Assembly: GCA_963969595.1 (NCBI GenBank)
Contig: OZ018412.1
Location: forward strand, 7,876,501-7,940,500
Length of the DNA: 64,000 nucleotides
Source: Neckera pumila
Lineage: Eukaryota > Streptophyta > Bryopsida > Hypnales > Neckeraceae
Direction of reading: 5' to 3'
The notes under the pieces were generated by a model. The model was not told where the DNA came from, did no database searches, and saw nothing but the letters and a program-made list of their open reading frames with translations. Below, in pieces: positions 1 to 12,689 of the stretch (the first letter of the stretch is position 1; each line of letters opens with the position of its first letter). The translations under genes were made by a program, and so were the position numbers.

Positions 1-262
1 TAAAAATGTTCAAAGTCAAAAAATCTAGTCCCACAATGTGCTGAAAAATTTATTTTTTCCACTTTCAACGCAAATATCTTGCAATCTATGCGGTCAAAAA
101 TTTTGAAAATTTTTCCACACATTCTCATACTAATTAGGTATAAGATCTTATGGTTAGATGTGCAAAAAGAATAATTTTCAATTTTTTTTACTCTTTGCTA
201 TAGAAATGGCAGTTTTGAGTGTGTTTTTTGTAGAAAAAAGGCCTTGGGCCTTTAGGGGTTAA
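1..262 (+). mobile_element. TTAA-family element E1, right part only
   Basis: The window opens inside a copy of the dominant repeat family. The stretch starting 'aaaatgttcaaagtcaaaaa' recurs in E3, E5, E8 and E13. It closes with the family right end, 'cctttaggggttaa', with TTAA at 259-262. The left part lies outside the window. No transposase-like ORF is present. Confidence 0.75.
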
Positions 263-826
263 GGTCCGTCTTGTGGAATTTTTTAAAGCTAAGTGGTGTT
301 AGTTCATGAATCATGTTTTGTGGTTTAGTTTGAGCGTGGACTAAAAAGTCAGCCAACCAATGTGATTGTTGCCCACCTCCAAAAGGGCATATCCAAAGAG
401 CTCAAAGAGAAGACAAGTGTGCCCATGCTTGTTTTTCTTACAAACACTACTCTCCTTTCAATGGCCATTGTGCATTGCAAGCTCCACTAAAAATTGCAAA
501 ATGAATAGAATGTTGTGAAATTTTAGATGAACATTCTCAAAGCTCTTGGCTTTCACTGAGCATGAAAGGTCACCATTTCAAATATTCTCACTAAAATATA
601 CTCCTTCAAAATTTGCTGCCCTATTTTTCTATTGATCCAAACAAAACTTCAAACTTAAATATCTACTAAATTATGTCGTCAAATAATTTGAAAGTGAACT
701 CCAAGACCCTACAGTTACATTCTATCCAATCTCAAGAAAAAAATTAGTAAACAAATTTCTCAAATTCTTGACAGTTTTGGCCCATTTTGAAAGCATTTTT
801 CCTTGGCTTGGGTCTATAGGGGTTAA
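259..826 (+). mobile_element. Degraded TTAA-family copy E0
   Basis: Bases 810-826 read 'ggtctataggggttaa', a family-type right end with TTAA at 823-826. The 640-760 stretch is a diverged version of the family's inner right part (a run ending in an AAATTTTTCC-like stretch, then 'agaccctacagttaca'). The left boundary is not clear and may be the TTAA it shares with E1. Confidence 0.4.
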
Positions 827-1650
827 ATACTTTAGAAGACAATCCTCCAATTTCAAAGAACTGAAGTAAATAATATATTTACACATAGATATAAGCGAAC
901 ATGTGGAAAGATTCAAAAAAAAAGATCAAGGGTTAAATTGAGCCAATAAATAGATGCTCCTTACACCTTGTTCAACACAAAGACATAATTAGGAACTAAA
1001 GTAGTTTGCTCTAAAAGCAATCGTCTTCTTCAAATTGCCTCTATATATAATTAACTCTAAAATGGATAGGGGGTGGTCCTTAAATCGACTTCTTTAGCCA
1101 TTGAGTGGATCAAGGGAAAAACATTAAGGTAAAACCACCTATTCCCAACCAAGGTGCAATGCCCAACATGTAGGGTGCACTATTTCAAACCAAGCAGGCG
1201 CTCAGGCTTAGAATGTTTTTTTTTTCTCTTTGAAATGTGTATTTTCCTCCTTTTCAAGATTGGAACAAATATGGTCATGACACATGTCCCAAATGTCATA
1301 TAGTGTGGGAAGTAGTGAACTAGATAGCAGGAAGTAGTGATGGTAGGAAAGAATTTTGGCTATGAGCGGAATTGAAAGACTCTAAATATTGGCTATGGGC
1401 TAAGAACACTTTTTGGCTCCCAAAATTCATATTAATTTGAAATTTAGCAATAAAATTACAAAAAATTCACAATCCCAATATTTCATACCTTTCTACACAA
1501 GGATAATTTCTATTGCTTTACATTGCTCCTCAACTATTCTAAAGTCATTTAAATGATCGGGCATGGGTGGTTCTACCTTATTTATTGCAAGAGTCAATCA
1601 ATCTCCTTGGTTTCCTCACATTTCTTTAGAAGTTCCAAGTAGATGGATTT
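827..1650. other. AT-rich intergenic DNA, no gene seen
   Basis: Only short shadow ORFs occur here. A piece at about 1000-1050 ('gctctaaaagcaatcg') resembles the ends of the family-B MITEs at 3924 and 16945, so old MITE debris is likely. Confidence 0.5.
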
Positions 1651-2575
1651 TTATCCCCTAAATCCCCAAGGCATTTTCTGGCTCCAAAACCACTGAAAAC
1701 TGTCAATTCTATTGCAATCACTACCTAAACCAATAAAAAAAACTTTTTTTTTGAATCTAACCACAGGATCTTGTACTTCACTTGTTTTAGATCATGTGGT
1801 AAAAATTTCATGAAGTTTGACCATACGGATTGGAAGATATTAGCATTTGAAGTTGGAAAAAGAAGTTTTTTTGAACTGTGGCCTGCAATTTTAGATGACT
1901 ATGACGGCCATTTGTGGATTTTTTTTGCACTACACACCATAAAGTTAAAATTTACCATGCTGAACATTTGAGTTGAGAGTCGGGGAAAAAAATTTCAGAA
2001 TGTCAAAACTTGATTTTCACATGTAAAAGAAATGATAAGAAGAAGTAGGTCTAAAATTGAACAAAACATTAAATCGTTAATAGCTCTTAGGTAGAATTAA
2101 AACACCATAATTCCAATGGTAGAATTGTTCTTGTAAACAAACTTAACCTTGTAAAAAAAAAATTGAAAAAAATTGAAAATTGCATTCAAAAATGAATTTT
2201 ATAAATTTTTTTTTTGGAAGATGCTTAGATTGCCCTACAAACAAGATTGTCCGTAACTTTCTTGTTCTGAGCCCAAATAGAATGATTCAAAGCTTCAAAT
2301 GTAGACAAAAACATGATCTTTGAGAAAAGAAAAACTTTAAAAGACTTCAATTTTTTAAAGTTTTTTTTCTGCCCGGCTAATTGCTTTTTTAACTTTGGTT
2401 GGCATAACTTTTGCTCCCATGCACCAATTGAAAAAACGATTATATTTTTAGAGAGCTAATGTGATTTCCTATGTTCAGATTTTTTTTCAAAAAATCAGGT
2501 CAAAATTTCAAGTCACATAAGCCTGTCCAAAATCCCAAGTGTCCCCTGAGGGGACTTTTCAGATTTAGGGATTAA
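1651..2575 (-). mobile_element. TTAA-family element E2
   Basis: A near full-length copy in reverse orientation. The left boundary reads 'ttatcccctaaatcccc' (TTAT instead of TTAA, one substitution). The right boundary reads 'tttagggattaa' with TTAA at 2572-2575. The interior matches E3, E5 and E8 when reverse-complemented, for example the block encoding 'ggtagaattgttcttgta'. The 66-residue ORF inside is not conserved between copies and is not a gene. Confidence 0.75.
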
Positions 2576-2758
2576 GAGTGACCTATGGTCACATATAGGT
2601 GTCTATAATAAAAAATCTTTGAACATTCATAAGTAATTTAATAATGCTTGGAAAAATATGAACTCGGTTGTATTACAGCTGCATCTATTTTCCTTTCTCT
2701 AAAAAATGAGATAAAAATCTTTCCATCCACTTAAAACCACAAAAAGACAAACCAACCT

Positions 2759-3731
2759 TTAACCCCTAAAGAACCATTGTCGGTTCGGCAGAAATTTGGG
2801 ATTTTGGGATTTTCGGCACGTACCTACAAGCTGAAGTTTTGTTGTGATTTTTTGAAACTTTTTTTGAAGATAGGAAAAGTGATAAGCTTTGTGGGAGTAT
2901 AATTTTTTTCAGAATCAGTGCCCGGGAAAAGAAGTTATGACCAAATAAGCTCAAACAGGGGATGGCGGGCAGAAAAAAAAAAGGACAAAATTTTGAATTT
3001 TTTTTTTAATATTTTTTTTCCATAGATTATAAGGTTCAATTTGACCTCTTGGTCTTTAAGGGTTGGAAAAATATTTTTGTCTATTTGGAAAGCTTTGATT
3101 CATTTCATTTGGATTTGTTACGAGAAATTTATGGACATTCTTGATTTTTGGGCAATTAGAGCATCTTTTTGAAAAAAATAACTTCTAGGATGCATTTCTG
3201 AATGCAATTTTTCAAATTTTTCAGTTTTTTTTTTTGCATGGTTTATATTATTTGCTAGAACAATCTCACCATTGGGATTAGTGAATTTTAATTCCATCTA
3301 AAATATAGGAATATTTTAGATTTTCCTTCTATCTCGTAACTACTTCTATTCAATAATTCTTTAAAGAATGATAATTAAGTTTTTTTGATTTTTTTTTCCT
3401 GGACTCTCAACTCAATTCTCCAATATAAAGATTTAAAGCTCAAAACTTTGTACTGCAAAAATTTAAAGTTAAAAATGTTCAAAGTCAAAAAGTCTAGTCC
3501 CGCAATGTGCTGAAAAATTTGTTTTTTTCACTATAAACGCATGATATCTTGCAATCTGTGCGGTCAAAAATTCTGAAATTTTTTCCACACACTCTCATAC
3601 TAGTTAGGTGTAAGATCCTATGATTAGATGTGAAAAAAAAAACATTTTTCAATTTTTTTACTTTTTGCTATAGAAATGGCAGTTTTGGGTGTTTTTTGGC
3701 AGAAAAAGGGCCTTGGTATTTTAGAAGTTAA
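2759..3731 (+). mobile_element. TTAA-family element E3
   Basis: A full-length copy of 973 bp. TTAA-CCCCTAAAG opens it at 2759 and 'ttttagaagttaa' closes it with TTAA at 3728-3731. It runs head to tail with E2 in the opposite orientation, 183 bp away. No coding capacity is visible, so it is a non-autonomous element. Confidence 0.85.
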
Positions 3732-3923
3732 ATGGTCGCTTTTAGAGCAGACTCCCTTAGGTCATAGGTTTTATCCACTTTAACCAAAAACAACTATTTC
3801 TCATCGTATTGAAGTCTTCGCTATGAACTTCGAGTAAACTAAGCACCTAGCAAGATAAAGTATTAGACCTGATTGATTATTAATAATTGTTGTGAAACAA
3901 ATTTGCTTGCTTTACAGCCACCC

Positions 3924-4229
3924 TAAGGTAATCTGCTCTAAAAGCAAGCATGTTCCAAAGCGACCATGACACAAAGGTACATTTTACTTGCTTCAATGTA
4001 CTAGCAGTGTACATTTCAAGAGGTGGTCGATTTTAGTGACTACTGCGTTTCAAACTTAAAAAATGCATAACTAATTCCACAAAGGTCCAAAAAATGTGAA
4101 ACGACTTGGATTAGATGCCAATTCCATTTTTCTTCATATGAAAATTTACTGAAAATTGTTTCAAGAAGTTTAGCTTTGCCAAAAAGGCAATCAGCTCTTA
4201 AGTGGTCGGTTTAAGAGCATAGTACCTTA
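3924..4229. mobile_element. Family-B MITE, copy 1
   Basis: An element of about 306 bp. The left end 'taaggtaatctgctctaaaa' pairs imperfectly with the reverse complement of the right end, 'taaggtactatgctcttaaa'. A second copy lies reversed at about 16945-17255. Partial pieces occur at 3731-3760 and 19413-19450. The target duplication is not clear. Confidence 0.6.
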
Positions 4230-4770
4230 CCTCAGCGAGATTTTGCTCATTGAATGAGAGAGATGGACAAAAGATCCATGTGAAGCAAACTACGAAAGAA
4301 AGAAGACATGAGCACCAAATGATGTGCAGTGAAGTGCAGGGTAGATGACTGAGGATTTTACCATATTTCATATAACTTATGCTATAATGAAATTCCTTCA
4401 GTTGCTTTTAAGGGAATTTCATAAAACCCAGTGTCAGAACTGTAAATTCAGGTGACATGCGTGTGGCAGGCACTTCAGTTCAGAGAACACGTAGCTGTCT
4501 GTTTGTATTATGTATGTAAGTGGTGGGCATCCCCAAATGTGCCTCTGACCTAAAATCACCATCATCACTTTGTGTACATCTCCAAAATTAATATGGAGCT
4601 TTGTGGGGAAGAAACGACTTTAGAGTTTAGAACCTCTAAAAATAAAAAAACAATTTGACCTTTCCTAACTTTTGCATGCAGTATCCAAATGTTGTGTTCT
4701 TTGAGTGCATTGGCACTTCTTTTAACTTGCCAACAACAAAATATAAAAATTTGTATCTAATAATAGTAAT
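4230..4770. other. Intergenic DNA, no gene seen
   Basis: Moderate GC, with no ORF longer than about 80 codons and no recognisable protein. I see no repeat that recurs elsewhere in the window. Confidence 0.5.
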
Positions 4771-5221
4771 TAAGGTAAACCAACCCATTGTGGTCAAACT
4801 TTGGAGTCTACCCTCATGCCATTGCTGGAAGTTTTCAATTTTTTTTTCCCACATAAAGACAAGTGTGAGAAATAGTGAGAGCAAATGAAATTATGTTATT
4901 CAAACAAAGTATGAATTTGTTACAGATATTTGAAGTGATCTATCCAAAAGAGTCAGTAGACTACTCCATAACCAACAAAAATTGTATCCAATATGCTCTT
5001 CTTAATCACCTAAAGTGGTTACAATAATTCCTAATGTAGAAAGCCATAAAAAGTCACTTCCTACAATGATTTACACTGAAAAAGCAGTTGTTCCTAATGA
5101 GGTCACTAATCACTCCATTGGTGTCAGGTTAGACATTGATTGATTGTAGCCAAAAAAAACTATCATGGGTCATCAGGTGTCCACTATGGGTCATCCGACC
5201 ACAATGGGTTGGTTTACCTTA
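4771..5221. mobile_element. Family-C MITE with perfect 25-bp terminal inverted repeats
   Basis: Bases 4771-4795 (TAAGGTAAACCAACCCATTG followed by TGGTC) are the exact reverse complement of 5197-5221. The element is 451 bp long. A related left end occurs at 17254-17272 ('agataaaccaacccattt'). No obvious direct target duplication flanks it. Confidence 0.65.
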
Positions 5222-5639
5222 GGTGTGGTAGCAAAAAGTGGTGTTTTTAAGGATATCCACTTTTGGCCATAGGCCATAACCATATTCAAACAATAGCTCA
5301 ACCTTATCTAGTACCGTTATAGCCTACAAGTTGTTTTGCAAATCAACAACAAGGGCATAAAATTAATACACATGTTTACTAGAATTAAACATGATTATAT
5401 ATAATATATCTTATTAGCAACTACAAGACAATTCCAACATGCTTTAGTTAGCATGCATTATTTAGACACCGTATAAAAAAGTTATGAGTTTTTAAAGTAC
5501 CTTCTTTAAGTGTACCAAAAACAATACTAGACTCTACTAGACTCTCAAGTTTTGATTGCGTACATCTTGCGTAATGAACTTTTCGGTAATTTTTATACAT
5601 TTTAGTCCAAATCTAGATGTCATGTTTTGGGTAGTGCTA
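5222..5639. other. AT-rich intergenic DNA, nothing recognised
   Basis: No ORF or repeat match was seen. Confidence 0.5.
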
Positions 5640-6005
5640 ATTGTAGGTGTATATATTGTAATGACATTTTAGGTCCTAGTAGAGCAAGGATTGCTATTAT
5701 GTAAGCATACGATTGTGAGCCCATGAACCTAGAATACTACACATCTATGATATAGGTGTATATATTATAGAAATCGTCTATGATTATAGGGTATATATAT
5801 TACAAATATCCATATTATAGGTGTTTATAATACATACACCTTCTATAGTGTGTGGTATCTATATTATAGATACCTATATAGTAGGCTCAATGCTCACATG
5901 CTCGCATTCTTGGGCTCACATATTGGCACCGTTGCTTCAAGGCAATAGGCTACCTCAAAGCTATTGGACTAAAATTCAAAAAAAAATTCCCCAATGCAAA
6001 TGTCA
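5640..6005. repeat. Repeat D, copy 1 (TA-rich 'ggtgtatatatt' reiterations)
   Basis: The motif 'ataggtgtatatatta' and its inverted forms recur irregularly. They are followed by 'gtaggctcaatgctcacatg' and 'attggcacc'. The same order of motifs occurs at about 37600-37850, so this is a dispersed repeat of about 300 bp with internal AT-rich palindromes. Confidence 0.45.
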
Positions 6006-8589
6006 CGCATTCAAATTGTGATTTAAAATACAAAACATAACTTGGGATGACTAAATGCATCTCTTGAAGAAAAAGACGGTGATATCAAAAAGTGAGATTG
6101 TGCTTGAATATTGAAGATACTATTATCAAGATTCCTTAATGATCAAGCCTCTCGGAGTTGGGTCCTATGCCTAAGGGTTACATTTGAATCTTTTATTGGA
6201 TTTTTGCACATTTTTGCTTATATCTTTGTACAAGCATGTTATTTGTCTCAATTTCATCAAATTAGTTATAAAAAATTAAATGTCACTTTTTGAAGATTTA
6301 AAGATTGTTGTCAATGAATGAGAATATATTTGGATTAAAAGATAGCTTGAAGCATTCTTTTTGTCATCTACAATATGGATGTTGGAGGGCTTAAGGATTA
6401 ATTAGTAATGAACCAGGAATGCCTTGAGCTTATTATTATTTATGATAATGTGTCATATACCAATTCACAGTGTACTTAGTTGTTGACTACCTATTTTGAA
6501 TTCAATTTAATCTAAAGTTTTGAATCCTATACATATTAAATTATTTAGCCTTGAAACTTGTTTATTGAATTTTGAGCCATTGATATAAGCAAAACATTAT
6601 CTTTCTTCAAAAAATTCTTAATCCCTAATTGCTCTATCAACCATATATAGTTGATCCAAAATTTTAGGCTCGTTTGTGTGTATGTAGTTAAATTCTTTTG
6701 ATCATCAATTTTTTTTTATGAGCAGTATTGAAGGTTAACTACTAAAAGCTTTTATTTTTTAATGGAAAAAATTAAAATTTATTTTTTGAGAGGACCTCAA
6801 AGGCATACATATACCATTACTGCATGATAACTTGTGCATTTGTGGAATCATTTCCATGAGTAGACAAGCTTGCCAATTTTACTTGATTTTGAGATCTAAA
6901 TTTATTTATTTATCCATTTGTTTTTAAAATGGTCCCAATGGAAAGATTAAGTGTTTTTATAATTTCAAACATTGAAAATTGTAAACATACAAGTCTTGAT
7001 TAATTTGGAGTTATTTGCATTTTCTACTGAAAAAAATTGTATTTCAACAATTGCAAGGTGGATTGTGTGATGAGTTTGATGGCTCTTCATTTGAACTTAA
7101 GGTTTTTGAAAGTGCATTTCAATATGGCACAATTTCTAGTTGTTTATATCACCTCCAATCCAAAAATTCTAATATGCAAAATTTCTCAAATATTATGGAG
7201 AGGGGCAGCATACTAAAAATAGGATACATACATTTTTCTTGTTATAATCTCACAACTCCTATACAATTTCACACTCAAAGTTGCATTAGAGAAAAATTGA
7301 CCCCCCCGAAGGGCTGCTAGAATGTGACAAACCAAGCTATTAAAAGCTTGGTCTATCACACCAAGCTGACTGTTCACCACAGCGGTCCGCTTTTGTGATT
7401 TTTTAAAACAAATTTTTTTTTAGACTAATCTTTTTTTTTTTTTAAATAAATTTTTATTCGGAATTTTGGTTCCTGCGCCACTACTCTTGCAATTTCAGCA
7501 GGGCAGAAATAGGGAAAAAACAAGTTTTTCAGCAACAAAAAAATAAAATTTCAGGGTACCTCGGAGGGCCGTGGAGCAGCCCTCCGAAGGCCTGAAATTT
7601 CCTCTTATGGTATGCATACTAATAAGTAATAGGTTTTGAAAAAAAAAATTTGCTTCATAGGAGATAACTAATAACCTATATTTTTTTTCATAGAAAAATC
7701 ACACTTAGAAAGGCTTGGATACTTAGATGTTAAAAGACAATCAACATACTTAGCTAAACAAATGAATTATATCATGAGAGGTCGTATAGAAGAAAATACA
7801 AGTGTATTACTTTATTAGCCCTTGAAAGGCCTTTGGGGTCCCTTTATACAACCCATATTTAGCCTTGTAACTCTTCAATTGTGGTTTAATGTACAAATTG
7901 TGATACATTGTTATTCACGTACTATTATGATCATTAATTTACTTTATATTGGAAAAAAATTTGTCAATGTTTTTCTAATCAAATACTACCAAATTCATAA
8001 TATACTATACATCCACTAATTCAAGCCCTTCAAGGATTAAGCAAATCAATCTCTATAGTACATGGCTAGAGATTGGATATTCTATTACAGTATTGTCAAG
8101 ATTGCTAACTTTAAGCAAATAGAGACCAACAAAATATTCTTATTTTAGCTATTGTGTTTACTGAAGGCACCTAAAGGTTGATAATATCACATTTTGTTCA
8201 CTATGTTGTCATGTTCAATAATTCATTGGAAGTAAAGTTTGTAGATTTTACAAACTTCAATGGATCTATTCAATTTTCACATAGTTGACCATCCATGTAA
8301 AATACATGCATGGATTGTATAAACAACAAATTAGGTTAAGAGTGTGTACCAACAAGGTATTTTTATTATATAGTACTAACTCATCATATAAAACTAATGC
8401 TTTCTATGGATACCCAAATGACTTTGGAAATCCTTCAAAATGATTCTTCTAAGATTCATTTAGTAACAATCATTCCTTTAGACAAAAACAAAGTACATTG
8501 TAGAGGTGCAAATAAGATACCCATCTAGATTTCATATAATTTTATCATAAAGTGTACCTCCAAAGGACATATCAATGTCAGTTGCTTAA
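6006..8589. other. AT-rich intergenic DNA, no gene seen
   Basis: No ORF here looks like a gene. At 7290-7620 there is a GC-richer patch with small palindromes, such as 'accaagctattaaaagcttggt' split around 7331-7352 and a 'cggagggc...gccctccg' pair near 7562-7588. No family assignment. Confidence 0.45.
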
Positions 8590-9712
8590 TTAACCCCTAA
8601 AGTCCCAAGGCATTTTCTAGGATTTTTTGCCTCAAAAAACACTGAAAACTGCCGTTTCTAATGCATTGATAAAAAAAACCCTACAAGATGAGTTTTTTCA
8701 GAATCTAACTATAGGATCTTATACTTAATTTATATGAGATGACGTGGTAAAATTTTTGTGCAATTTGACCGTACGGATTGAAAGATAATTGCATTCAAAG
8801 TGAGAAGGGTTTTTTTGGGGCCTTACCCAAAAATTTTAGATGGCTTTGACCGCCTCTTGTGGGAAATTTTTACACTATAGACTTCAATTTGAATTTTTTT
8901 CCATAATCAATATTATATTAGGCTTTTTTCTATCAATTTTCATAATCAATCCAAGACTTGGAGCACATCCAAATTTTTTCTGCAATGTGACTATGTCCTA
9001 AGATTTGACAATACATTGTCCAATGTTTGCACACATTTTCCCACCACATAGTTCAAAAATCCAATAATCCAAAGGGTGGATTGAAGTAGATAATTCCACT
9101 TGACAATCTAAAAAAAGATTTATTCAAAAATTCAAAAATCTCTAGTTTTTATGTCAATTTCTAGCATAATGTGAGCTCCAAGACATGGGGCAGCTCTTGA
9201 ATCATGGGTTTTCCACTGCTCCCGGGATGTTCCCTTGTCGTTTCCAACTTGTTTACATGTTTTCCAAGTTCCCCTTCCGTTCCTCCCACTCCCATTGTGT
9301 TCCCGAAGCTACCTATTGCCCCTTACAAGAACAAAACTGCCGCTTCCAAAGTGATTGCCTGCGCCCAAGCCTCCCCGCCGATCCTACGCTCCCCCCCATT
9401 TGTTCCCCTCTCCGACCCTTTGGAGAACCCGCTGCCCCTGCGAACTTCAATAGCTTGGCCCGGAACGTAAAGTTTGGGAAGTCAATGGAATAAACCTTGC
9501 CCAAGCTGCCCCCTCTCCCTCATTTTCACTAAAAAGGAGCATAACTTTTACAAAAAAGGTCCATTTTACATAAAAATTATATGTGCCTTAAGCTCTTGAA
9601 AAGCTGCACACATGATAAAAGTTTCAAAAATATGTGGTACAAATTAAGACTAAATAAGCCTACCCAAAATCAATTTTGTCCCCCGTAGGGACAACGGGAC
9701 TTTAGGGGTTGA
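8590..9712 (-). mobile_element. TTAA-family element E4 carrying a foreign GC-rich segment
   Basis: TTAA-CCCCTAAAG opens it at 8590 and 'gactttaggggttga' closes it (TTGA, one substitution). The first ~320 bp and last ~180 bp match the family in reverse orientation. The middle, roughly 8920-9525, does not. It includes a GC- and C-rich block at 9180-9510 that reads proline-rich in two plus-strand frames. Confidence 0.7.
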
Positions 9713-9917
9713 GTGCATTTGGTTTAGTTAGGAAAACCATGTAACATCCTACTAGATTCTTTATCTATGATGGCTTGAGAGCCAACATTAACCTCCTTCT
9801 TCATTCACAAGAGAAATAATAGAAAAGTCTAATTTCATTAATGGCAGGTGCTAATTATTCTTTTGCAATGAAAATGTTTATTTCTACCTTGATTAGGTTT
9901 TTAGACTTTGCCCCTCT

Positions 9918-10851
9918 TTAACCCCTAAAAGCCCGCTGTCCCTTCGGGGGACAAATGCGTTTTTGGGCAGGTACCTACGGGCTGAAATTTTCTCCTGATT
10001 TTTTGAAACTTTTTTGGGAGGTAGAAAAACTGATTAGCTTCATGGGAATATAATTTTTTTCACAATCGATGCCCGGGAACAAAAGTTATGACCAAATAAG
10101 CTCAAAACAGGGGACAGTGGGCAGCCAAAAAAATGTGCACTTTTTTATTTATTTACTTTTTAGTATTTTTTATCTCATAGATTATATTTTTGTCTTTCTA
10201 AAAAGCTTTGATTCATTTCATTTGGATTTGTTATGAGAAAATTATGGACATTCTTGTTTTTCGGGCAATTAGAGCATCTTTTTGAAAAAAATAACTTGTA
10301 GGATTCACTTCTGAATGCAATTTTTCAAATTTTTCAATTTTTTTGTTTTTTGCATGGTTAAGTTTACTTGCTAGAACAATTTGACCATTGGGATTAGTGC
10401 ATTTTAATTCCATCTAAAATATATGAATATTTTAGATTTTCCTTCTATCTCGTACCTACTTCTATTTAACAATTTTTTCAATAATGAAAATTAAGTTCTT
10501 TTGAAATTTTTCTTTTGTTGTAGATTGTCAACTCAATTCTCCACTATAAACATTTAAAGCTCAAAACTTTGTAGTGTAAAAATTTTAAGTTAAAAATGTT
10601 CAAAGTCAAAAAATCCAGTCCCACAATGTGCTGAAAAATTTGTTTTTTTCACTTTAAACATAGATATCTTGCAATCTGTGCAATCAAAAATTCTGAAATT
10701 TTTTCCACACATTCTCATACTAGTTAGGTGTAAGATCCTATATTTAGATGTGCCAAAAAAATATTTTTAAATTTTTTTTACTCTTTGCTAAAAGAATGGC
10801 AGTTTGGGGTGTTTTTTGGCCAAAAAAAGGCCTTGGGCCTTCAGGGGTTAA
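9918..10851 (+). mobile_element. TTAA-family element E5
   Basis: A full-length copy of 934 bp, with TTAA at 9918-9921 and at 10848-10851. Termini are CCCCTAAAAG and CTTCAGGGG. It lines up with E3, E8 and E13 over its whole length. Confidence 0.85.
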
Positions 10852-11581
10852 CTTAGCTTTTTGCAACTACTCAATTTCAAGGTTTAACTCTTTATGGTGT
10901 GAAATGCAACTGAAGATCTTTAAAAAAATTCAAAAAAAATTCAAATTTTCATTATTAAATTTTTTTTTTAAATTGAGGAAGGTTTAAAAAGGGCAGGAAA
11001 ACCATATCATTTATTGATCTAAGATGAAATTGAAATATGTCAATCGTAATGGTCAAATTGTTGTAGCAACTAATCTACCCCCTGTGTTTGAATTTTGAAA
11101 AATTGTGAAAATTGAGTTCAGAAATGAATCCTATATATTATATTTTCTAGAAGATGCATGGAATGCTTGGAAAATATTAAGACTCTTCATCACTTTCACA
11201 TCACTTATCCAAATGGAATGAATCAAAGCTTTACAAAAACACATAAATTTATTATGTAAGAAAAAAAATTAAAAATTAAAAATCATTTTTTTTCATTTTT
11301 TTTTGTTGCCAGAAGTCAAGCATTTTGTGATTAGGAGGATGTAGCATGTGTTGATGTTGTCTTGGTTCTACAGTGATGGTGTGCCTCTACATCCTCCACC
11401 TGTCCAATTGATCACTGTTTGGGTGTGGAATATACCACACCATCACTGTAGAGCTACTGAATGTTATGAGGCTATTACATTCCATGACCTCCAAATACAA
11501 TTTCAAAGTAAACTTGAAACATAAAAACTTGCCTAAAATCCTAAAAAATTCATTCCATGATTTGGAACCTTTAGGAGTTAA
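10848..11581 (-). mobile_element. Truncated TTAA-family element E6, abutting E5
   Basis: It closes with 'cctttaggagttaa' (TTAA 11578-11581). The interior at 10980-11330 is a diverged reverse copy of the family core. The left end has lost the CCCC terminus, although it begins at the same TTAA that ends E5. A short perfect inverted repeat at 11368-11451 sits inside it. Confidence 0.5.
11368..11451. repeat. 16-bp perfect inverted repeat
   Basis: CTACAGTGATGGTGTG at 11368-11383 is repeated as its exact reverse complement at 11436-11451, separated by a 52-bp loop. It is probably a remnant of a small insertion within E6. Confidence 0.55.
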
Positions 11582-12686
11582 GCACCACTTCAATAAAATA
11601 GGTAAAGACTACCTCAGGTATGTTTGCACCGATAATAACTTGACCTTTGAAGTTTTTCTTGACTTACACAAGCTACTATCCTTTGTGAAGGTTAGATTCC
11701 GACACAAATGAAGTTTTTTCTGGAATGTCTAAATGCTTGGAATACTACAAGTGAAATGTCTAAAATGTTGCACAAATTTTTTATTGATTTTGCCTAAATT
11801 TATAAATACTTCTAAAAACCTACATCACGCCTTAATGATAAGCCCTGCATGTAGATTTTCCAAAACAAGAAAACCAAGAAGTTGTTGAACACAAAAAAAA
11901 TTTGGATGTCAAAATGTCAAAACAATAACATCAATAGTTTCAACTATTTGAAAGCCTTTGCGCACAAAAAAGAAACTATTTTTGGCACTCAGGTACCGAA
12001 TCAGACCTTCACGAATGGCACTCCGTATTTGAGGTAAGGTAAAGTCCATGGAAAGTCCAGAATTTTTCCAGAAAGCGGTCATGCCAATCTTTGAAAGCGC
12101 CCATCAACTCACAAATTCCTGAGTTGACAATCACACCATAAGCTTATCTAACCCGGGCTTCATCTCTTTTGGGTTGTCTGTTTCTGCTCTTTCATGGTTG
12201 AAACAAAAATCAATGTGTGCCAAATCAAAACAATGAAGAAAAAGTGAAAAAAAATCACACTGTAAACAAACAGGAACCTTACGAAGAGTGTTGAAATATC
12301 AGTACTGTAACGTAGTGATTAGTTTTTACATTTCATTGTCTGGCAATCCTTTGAGCATGGCCATCTGTGGCTGGCAGGCCTTGTAAGTTAATTTCTTCTT
12401 TGCAATGAAATTCCATCTCATTTGTGTCCAAAACAACAAAATAAAACAGGGAGCATCGGTCACACGTGTTGTCAGAGAGGCAAGCCAGTGGAGTGAGTGG
12501 ACCGACATTGGAAACCTAAAGCATTCCGTTTCATTTGTGTCAAAAAAACAAAAAAAAACTAAAGCTTTGAATGTTACCGACTACAGTCAGTGCATAGTAT
12601 GTCAACTTGCTGCAAAGGGCATATATTTAGGTTTCCAAGGAACTCCTACAGAAGCTTCAGAATACGTATGGAATGGTAATACACAC
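11582..12686. other. Intergenic DNA, no gene seen
   Basis: Open frames on both strands around 12326-12689 overlap and show no family signature or splice structure I can defend. No repeat match within the window. Confidence 0.45.
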
Positions 12687-12689
12687 TAA

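Noticed and set aside
1651..2575. Open frames inside TTAA elements (here and in E3, E5, E8, E11, E13) as a transposase
   Set aside because: Frames are 60-80 codons, not collinear between copies and without catalytic motifs. The copies are non-autonomous.
9185..9493. Overlapping proline-rich frames of 88-102 codons as a gene
   Set aside because: Two frames are open at once because the block is C-rich. There are no splice sites, no signal for either frame, and it lies inside a transposon copy. Kept only as a possible captured fragment.
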